Source: JBJXFK01 sp046155505 | GTDB lineage: Bacteria > Planctomycetota > Phycisphaerae > UBA1845 > Fen-1342 | NCBI GenBank assembly: GCA_046155505.1 | Contig: JBJXFK010000043.1 | Span: 1 to 10,727 of the forward strand | Reading direction: 5' to 3' | DNA: 10,727 nt | Shown: piece after piece, positions 7,208 to 10,727 of the stretch | How the letters are laid out: each line of letters starts with the position of its first letter | How positions within the stretch are numbered: position 1 is the first letter of the stretch | Made by a program: the position numbers and the translations under genes | The notes under the pieces: generated by a model | The model's input: the letters and a program-made list of their open reading frames with translations, nothing else | The model's database searches: none | Told to the model about the DNA's origin: nothing

Positions 7208-9042
7208 GGAATCACCGCCTCACGCTTGGTCAAACGATACTGAATCTGCCGCGGCCGCCCGACAAGCTGCACACCCGCCGGCAACACCATCACCACCTCG
7301 GCGGTGCGAAAACTCTCGGTCGGCAATTCCGACGCGAGCGGCAGCCACGCAAAGACATCTTGCGCACGCAGCCGATCGATCACGCTGCGATCGCCCTCGA
7401 CGTCGATGTCGATCAGCCACTCGCCCTGATCGGCGATGACGACTTCATATTCCTGAAGAAACGCGACGCTGGCCTGCACCTGCACCGCCACGCCCGCGAG
7501 CCGCTTGCGCGCGGTCTCGCCGACCACGCGGACTGACGCACTCACCGTTTGCGGCTCGACGCGCAGCGCGCGGTACGCACCGACGCGCGAATCGAGCGGC
7601 ACGTTGTCCAGCGTGATGGTCTGATCGCTGCCGCTCCGGGCGAGCCGATCGTCGAGCTGCGCCCGCACGATGCGCTGCGGCTCGGCCAGCGCGTCGAGAT
7701 CGCGACTGCGCATCGAAACCTGCACCTCGGCCGGGTCGAAACGCACTTCGGCAATGCGGCGTTGCGTGCTTTCGGCCTGCACGGGCATGGATTTGACCAC
7801 GACATCATCGACCACGAATCGAGCCGCGTCGGGAGTGACACTCGATACGACAATACCGCGACCGCGCAGCGCGGCGAGACCATTTAGAAAGCCGAGCAGT
7901 TCGTCGCCGCTCAGCGTGTAGGTGCCGGGCTTGGAGTACGGAGCTCGCACGTCCCAGTCGATCTTGAGCGCGTCCTTCAGCGTCGCCGTGCGGATCGCGT
8001 CGACATCGCGCGTCGCGCCAGTCACGCTGATGAGCAGCGAAGGCGTGCGCGGCGCCTCAAATTCGACCGCGATGCTGCCGTCGTGCACGATGTTCAGCTC
8101 GACCGGCACATTGTCGCGCGTGGTCATCGTGGCTTGATCAGCAAGAAACCAGACCACCAGCGTCAGCGGCGCGACGAGCACCAGCCGTCGCAATGCACGC
8201 TTGCAATCGGTCCAGCCCAGCCGGCGACCGGCTTGCCGCGTGTGGGCGTCGTTGCTCAGGCGATTGCGCAATTCGCGTTCGAGGTCGGTCGGCGACAGAT
8301 GCCGCACGAGATGCCCGCGATCCGCAAGTGATACAACGCCTGTCTCTTCGGACACGACCAGCACGAGCGCGTCGGATTCTTGACTCAGCCCAACCGCCGC
8401 GCGATGGCGGCTGCCCAAACCCGGATCGACGTCGCCGCTCTCGGCCATCGGAAACTGACAGCCCGCAGCAAGCACGGTGTCGTTGCGCACGATCACGCCC
8501 AAATCGTGCAGCGGCGAATTGGGATAGAACACCGAGTTGAGCAGCGTCGCCGACACTTCGGCGTGCAGCGGGGTGCCATGCTCGGCCCAGTTCGCGAGGC
8601 CGACGTCGCGCTGCACCGCGACCAGCGCGCCGTGACGATTGCGAGCGAGATGCCCGGCCGCCTCGACCAGCGATCCGATCAGACGATCGCGCGGGCGGTT
8701 TTTTCTCAGCCACGACACGTCGCCGGCGCGAATGAGAGCACGTCGCAATTCCGGCTGGAACGCGACGAGGGCGATGAACGCCAAGCCGAACACAAAGTAT
8801 CGATAGAGCAGTTCGAGGCGCGTCCAGCCCAATTGTGCGGCGAGAACGCGCACGACGAGCGTGACCGCGACCAGCAAGATGAGCACGCCGCGCAGCAGCC
8901 GCGTGCCGCGCGTGCCGTGCAAAACGCCCGCGCACCAATTCACCGAAATGCCGATCAGCAGCAGTTCGATGAGCACTTCCCACGGGCGCTCAAATGCACC
9001 GATGAGACGTTCGAACAGGCGCATGATCGTGTCGAGACTCAC
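7204..9042 (-). CDS. Diadenylate cyclase (CdaA-like DAC domain) fused to YbbR/CdaR repeats
   Basis: Three N-terminal membrane helices (about 23-42, 49-70 and 79-97) lead into a DAC domain at about 100-265, as in CdaA. Visible motifs are HAEVSATLLNSVFYPNSPLHD (160-180), RHRAAVGLS (212-220) and ALVLVVSEETG (225-235). A fourth membrane helix (about 286-302) is followed by three YbbR-like repeats (about 311-415, 416-509 and 510-607), presumably outside the membrane. DAC domains join two ATP into cyclic di-AMP; YbbR proteins (CdaR) bind and modulate CdaA. Firmicutes usually encode these as two neighbouring genes, so the fusion is notable. The RHR motif is intact, but the DGA motif reads Asp-Leu-Gly (180-182). 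The GTG start at 9042 has a TATACT box 7 nt upstream, suggesting a leaderless transcript; an ATG six codons later is the alternative (606 residues). First gene of a three-gene operon. Confidence 0.88.
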   Translation of the reverse strand: MSLDTIMRLFERLIGAFERPWEVLIELLLIGISVNWCAGVLHGTRGTRLLRGVLILLVAVTLVVRVLAAQLGWTRLELLYRYFVFGLAFIALVAFQPELRRALIRAGDVSWLRKNRPRDRLIGSLVEAAGHLARNRHGALVAVQRDVGLANWAEHGTPLHAEVSATLLNSVFYPNSPLHDLGVIVRNDTVLAAGCQFPMAESGDVDPGLGSRHRAAVGLSQESDALVLVVSEETGVVSLADRGHLVRHLSPTDLERELRNRLSNDAHTRQAGRRLGWTDCKRALRRLVLVAPLTLVVWFLADQATMTTRDNVPVELNIVHDGSIAVEFEAPRTPSLLISVTGATRDVDAIRTATLKDALKIDWDVRAPYSKPGTYTLSGDELLGFLNGLAALRGRGIVVSSVTPDAARFVVDDVVVKSMPVQAESTQRRIAEVRFDPAEVQVSMRSRDLDALAEPQRIVRAQLDDRLARSGSDQTITLDNVPLDSRVGAYRALRVEPQTVSASVRVVGETARKRLAGVAVQVQASVAFLQEYEVVIADQGEWLIDIDVEGDRSVIDRLRAQDVFAWLPLASELPTESFRTAEVVMVLPAGVQLVGRPRQIQYRLTKREAVIP

Positions 9043-9048
9043 GCCGCA

Positions 9049-9058
9049 AGTATAGAAT
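9049..9058. promoter_or_regulatory. Overlapping divergent -10 boxes
   Basis: The 26-bp gap between the cyclase and YggS-like genes is AT-richer than its surroundings. On the minus strand it reads TATACT (9054-9049), ending 6 nt before the GTG; TTGGTG lies 18 bp further upstream as a weak -35. On the plus strand it reads TAGAAT (9053-9058), ending 10 nt before the ATG. The two hexamers share 2 bp. Both spacings would give leaderless or nearly leaderless mRNAs. Confidence 0.45.
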
Positions 9059-9068
9059 CAACAGGAAG

Positions 9069-9845
9069 ATGACACCAACCAACGCGGCCCGCGAAACGCC
9101 TGTCGAGATCGCTGATCGCCGCATGCTGCTGCGACGGAATCTAGAGCATGTGCGTGCGCGGATCGCGGCGGCATGCGGGCGATGCGGGCGCGATGCGGCG
9201 AGCGTGCGGCTGGTCGCGGTCACCAAATACGTGAGCGAGGATGTGATTCGCGACCTGCTCGCGGTCGGCGCGGTCGATCTGGGCGAGAATCGGGTGCAGC
9301 AGCTTGCGCAGCGCGTCGAAACGATCGGCGGGGCAGCGGCGGGGCTGGAAGACGCGCGGGCGATCGGCGAGCCGCGCTGGCACATGATCGGGCACCTGCA
9401 ACGCAACAAGGTAAAGGCGCTGCTTAAGTGCTGCGCGATTGTTCACTCGCTCGATTCGATTCGCCTGGCGGAGGAGATTCAGGTTCGCGCGGCGGAACTC
9501 GGTCGCACGGTCGACGTGCTGCTCGAAATCAACGTCGCGGGCGAGGCGGCCAAGACCGGTGCGCCGGCGAGCGAAACCGAGATGCTGGCACGCGCGACTG
9601 CCGCGATGCCCAATTTGCGCGTGCGCGGCCTGATGACGATGGCCCCGCTCGATGAGCTGCCGGAGGCGGCGCGGCCGCACTTTCGAGCGCTGCGTGAGTT
9701 GCTGGTGCGGTTGCGCGACGCAGGCGCGCTGCCCGCGACGGCGCGCGAGTTGTCGATGGGCATGAGCCACGACTTTGAGCAGGCGATCGAGGAAGGGGCG
9801 ACGATGGTGCGCGTCGGAAGCGCGCTGTTTGAGGGGGTTTGTTGA
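9069..9845 (+). CDS. yggS: YggS/PLPBP family pyridoxal phosphate homeostasis protein
   Basis: The 258-residue protein matches the single-domain TIM-barrel PLP-binding family from end to end. VRLVAVTK (46-53) carries the PLP-linking lysine, K53. LGENRVQQL (71-79), RWHMIGHLQRNKVK (103-116), NVAGEAAKTG (155-164), RGLMTMAP (186-193), SMGMSHDFEQAIEEGATMVR (229-248) and VGSALF (249-254) are all family blocks. The family binds PLP in the cytoplasm and helps maintain vitamin B6 and amino-acid balance without known catalysis. The first 20 residues are extra compared with many homologues. The start at 9069 is preceded by AGGAAG, but only 2 nt or less separate it from the ATG, too close for a normal ribosome binding site; an ATG at 9123 is the alternative. 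It is a single gene, divergent from the cyclase operon, and lacks the proC or yggT neighbours common in other bacteria. Confidence 0.93.
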   Translation: MTPTNAARETPVEIADRRMLLRRNLEHVRARIAAACGRCGRDAASVRLVAVTKYVSEDVIRDLLAVGAVDLGENRVQQLAQRVETIGGAAAGLEDARAIGEPRWHMIGHLQRNKVKALLKCCAIVHSLDSIRLAEEIQVRAAELGRTVDVLLEINVAGEAAKTGAPASETEMLARATAAMPNLRVRGLMTMAPLDELPEAARPHFRALRELLVRLRDAGALPATARELSMGMSHDFEQAIEEGATMVRVGSALFEGVC

Positions 9846-9903
9846 TCGCGCGCGTTGTGTGCTGTGAATGCCGCTCGCTCGCGCTCGCGCACCGTGTGGA
9901 GCT

Positions 9904-9924
9904 GCCGCCCTCGGCTGTTTTTTT
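9904..9924 (+). terminator. Putative intrinsic terminator of the YggS-like gene
   Basis: GCCG (9904-9907) and CGGC (9912-9915) form a short stem with a CCCT loop, followed after TG by seven T residues (9918-9924). It lies 58 bp after the stop codon. The stem is short, but a seven-T run stands out in this GC-rich DNA. Confidence 0.5.
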
Positions 9925-9927
9925 CTC

Positions 9928-10014
9928 GCGCTTCGCGTTCGGACTCGCTGACGCTCGGGGTGTTCGCTGGCGCTCGCATTCACTCGCTTGCGCTTCGCGT
10001 TCGGGTCGCTGGCG
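9928..10014. repeat. Degenerate GC-rich repeat in convergent spacer
   Basis: The 199-bp spacer between the YggS-like gene and the methyltransferase holds two exact 15-bp copies of GCGCTTCGCGTTCGG (9928-9942 and 9990-10004). Each is followed by a TCGCTGxCGC variant, with further CTCGCT and GCGCTCG units around and upstream (9871-9890). I see no convincing gene here; a short open stretch across it consists of repeat-derived codons. Confidence 0.55.
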
Positions 10015-10044
10015 CGATGCGGTAATCGCTAATCGCGGGGTTCT

Positions 10045-10727
10045 TCAAAGCGACGACGATCGCTTCACCGCATACAGCCCCATGACATCAAACAGCGTCG
10101 CCGGCAACATCCACTTTCGTGCAGCCAACCAGCGCCCCAGCGGCACGCGCATGCGGAGTGTCTTTTGGAGTCGCTCGACCGCGTAGGACACCGGAATCCA
10201 GTTCACTTCCGACACACGCCGCACGACTTTGCAACCCCGCGATTCGATGATGCGACTGAGCGAATCGGGCGAGAAGAAAAACAGGTGCTCGGGCAGGTTG
10301 AAGAGATGCCATTTCGGCCCGCTCAACCGGGCGCACAACGACGTGATGTCGCCCGTTGACACCGCGAGCAGTCCGCCGGGTTTCAGGCCGTGGGCAGCGG
10401 CGGCGATGGTTGCCCCCGGATCGCGAACGTGCTCGATGACGTCCCAAAGCGTGACGCAATCGAAGCGAGCCGGCGACAGTTGCAAGCCCTCGATCGGCAT
10501 GGCAGCGACATCCAGCTCGCGGGCCTGCGCCTGGGCGACGCCGTAGTCGCTGACTTCATAGCCGCTGGTACGCCAGCCGGCGCGGCGGGCTTCGTCGAGA
10601 AAGATGCCCGTACCGCAGCCGAGGTCGAGCAGTTCGCCGCGCTCAGCCCCTGCAATTGTTGCGGCAGGACGGTCGTCGGGGAGCATCGGCCTCCGGCCGG
10701 TGCGAATTTCCGGCGCACCGGCCGGAG
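10045..10727 (-). CDS. Class I SAM-dependent methyltransferase (Methyltransf_23-like); 5' end probably outside window
   Basis: The visible C-terminal 226 codons contain a complete SAM-binding core. Counting from the in-frame ATG at 10686: ELLDLGCGTGIFLDEARRAG (18-37, motif I, SAM glycine loop), GYEVSDYGVAQA (42-53), FDCVTLWDVIEHVRDP (75-90), LKPGGLLAVST (101-111) and FNLPEHLFFFSPDSL (129-143), the last typical of methyltransferases found in sugar and O-antigen gene clusters. It should transfer a methyl group from SAM to an unknown acceptor in the cytoplasm. The frame is open to the window edge. The ATG at 10686 leaves only 17 residues before motif I, without the usual preceding helix, and it lies inside a palindromic repeat, so the true start is uncertain. 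The gene is convergent with the YggS-like gene. Confidence 0.82.
   Translation of the reverse strand, partial: PAGAPEIRTGRRPMLPDDRPAATIAGAERGELLDLGCGTGIFLDEARRAGWRTSGYEVSDYGVAQAQARELDVAAMPIEGLQLSPARFDCVTLWDVIEHVRDPGATIAAAAHGLKPGGLLAVSTGDITSLCARLSGPKWHLFNLPEHLFFFSPDSLSRIIESRGCKVVRRVSEVNWIPVSYAVERLQKTLRMRVPLGRWLAARKWMLPATLFDVMGLYAVKRSSSL
10683..10727. repeat. REPIN-like pair of inverted palindromes at window edge
   Basis: A 14-bp perfect inverted repeat pairs 10691-10704 with 10714-10727 around a 9-nt loop. The left half is itself a hairpin, GCATCGGCC (10683-10691) with GGCCGGTGC (10695-10703) around TCC, with a single G-T pair. The right half begins the same palindrome in reverse orientation and is cut by the window end. 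Two inverted REP-type palindromes with a short spacer is the REPIN/BIME layout. Confidence 0.55.

Noticed and set aside
9141..9983. Minus-strand open frame opposite the YggS-like gene.
   Set aside because: Composition is that of an antisense shadow, and the plus strand matches the PLPBP family along its whole length.
9871..10014. Possible CRISPR-like array in the repeat-containing spacer.
   Set aside because: The repeats are 15 bp, degenerate, irregularly spaced and lack unique spacers, and no cas gene is nearby.
9839..10186. Plus-strand 115-codon open frame across the convergent spacer.
   Set aside because: Its codons come from the GC-rich repeat units and then run antisense to the methyltransferase. 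There is no ribosome binding site or domain.

Overview
The window is a GC-rich (roughly two-thirds G+C), gene-dense chromosomal segment of a Gram-negative-type bacterium. The style of several proteins fits Planctomycetota (possibly Phycisphaerae): a LysM protein with a long Pro/Thr linker, a CHAD protein, a DAC-YbbR fusion and a Wzz-like coiled-coil protein. That assignment is an inference from family flavour and was not tested by any search. I see no rRNA, tRNA, CRISPR array, transposase or phage gene. The longest gap without a gene is about 200 bp.

Layout, left to right. (1) Plus strand: the 3' end of a GT87-like membrane glycosyltransferase, overlapping by 4 bp a CHAD-domain protein. (2) Minus strand: a zinc-independent medium-chain dehydrogenase, convergent with the CHAD gene. 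(3) Plus strand, divergent from the dehydrogenase: a membrane-anchored two-LysM protein. Its upstream region carries a strong -10 box inside a palindrome and a terminator-like hairpin just before the ribosome binding site. (4) Minus strand, a compact three-gene operon from 9042 down to 4080: a diadenylate cyclase fused to YbbR repeats, a divergent RluA-family pseudouridine synthase starting in a 4-bp overlap, and a large Wzz/GumC-like coiled-coil membrane protein 17 bp further on. (5) Plus strand: a YggS/PLPBP pyridoxal-phosphate homeostasis protein, divergent from the operon across a 26-bp gap in which two opposite -10 boxes overlap. (6) A 199-bp convergent spacer with a terminator-like hairpin and degenerate GC-rich repeats. 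(7) Minus strand: a class I SAM-dependent methyltransferase running off the right edge, where a REPIN-like double palindrome occurs.

The most interesting part is the minus-strand operon. In Firmicutes the c-di-AMP synthase CdaA and its regulator CdaR (YbbR) are separate neighbouring genes. Here both are in one 612-residue polypeptide whose DGA catalytic motif reads D-L-G while RHR is intact. It is co-transcribed with a pseudouridine-synthase homologue lacking usual active-site residues and with a polysaccharide-copolymerase-like protein. This suggests, as inference only, a unit linking c-di-AMP signalling to envelope or polysaccharide assembly. The flanking GT87, CHAD, LysM and methyltransferase genes are compatible with an envelope-related neighbourhood.
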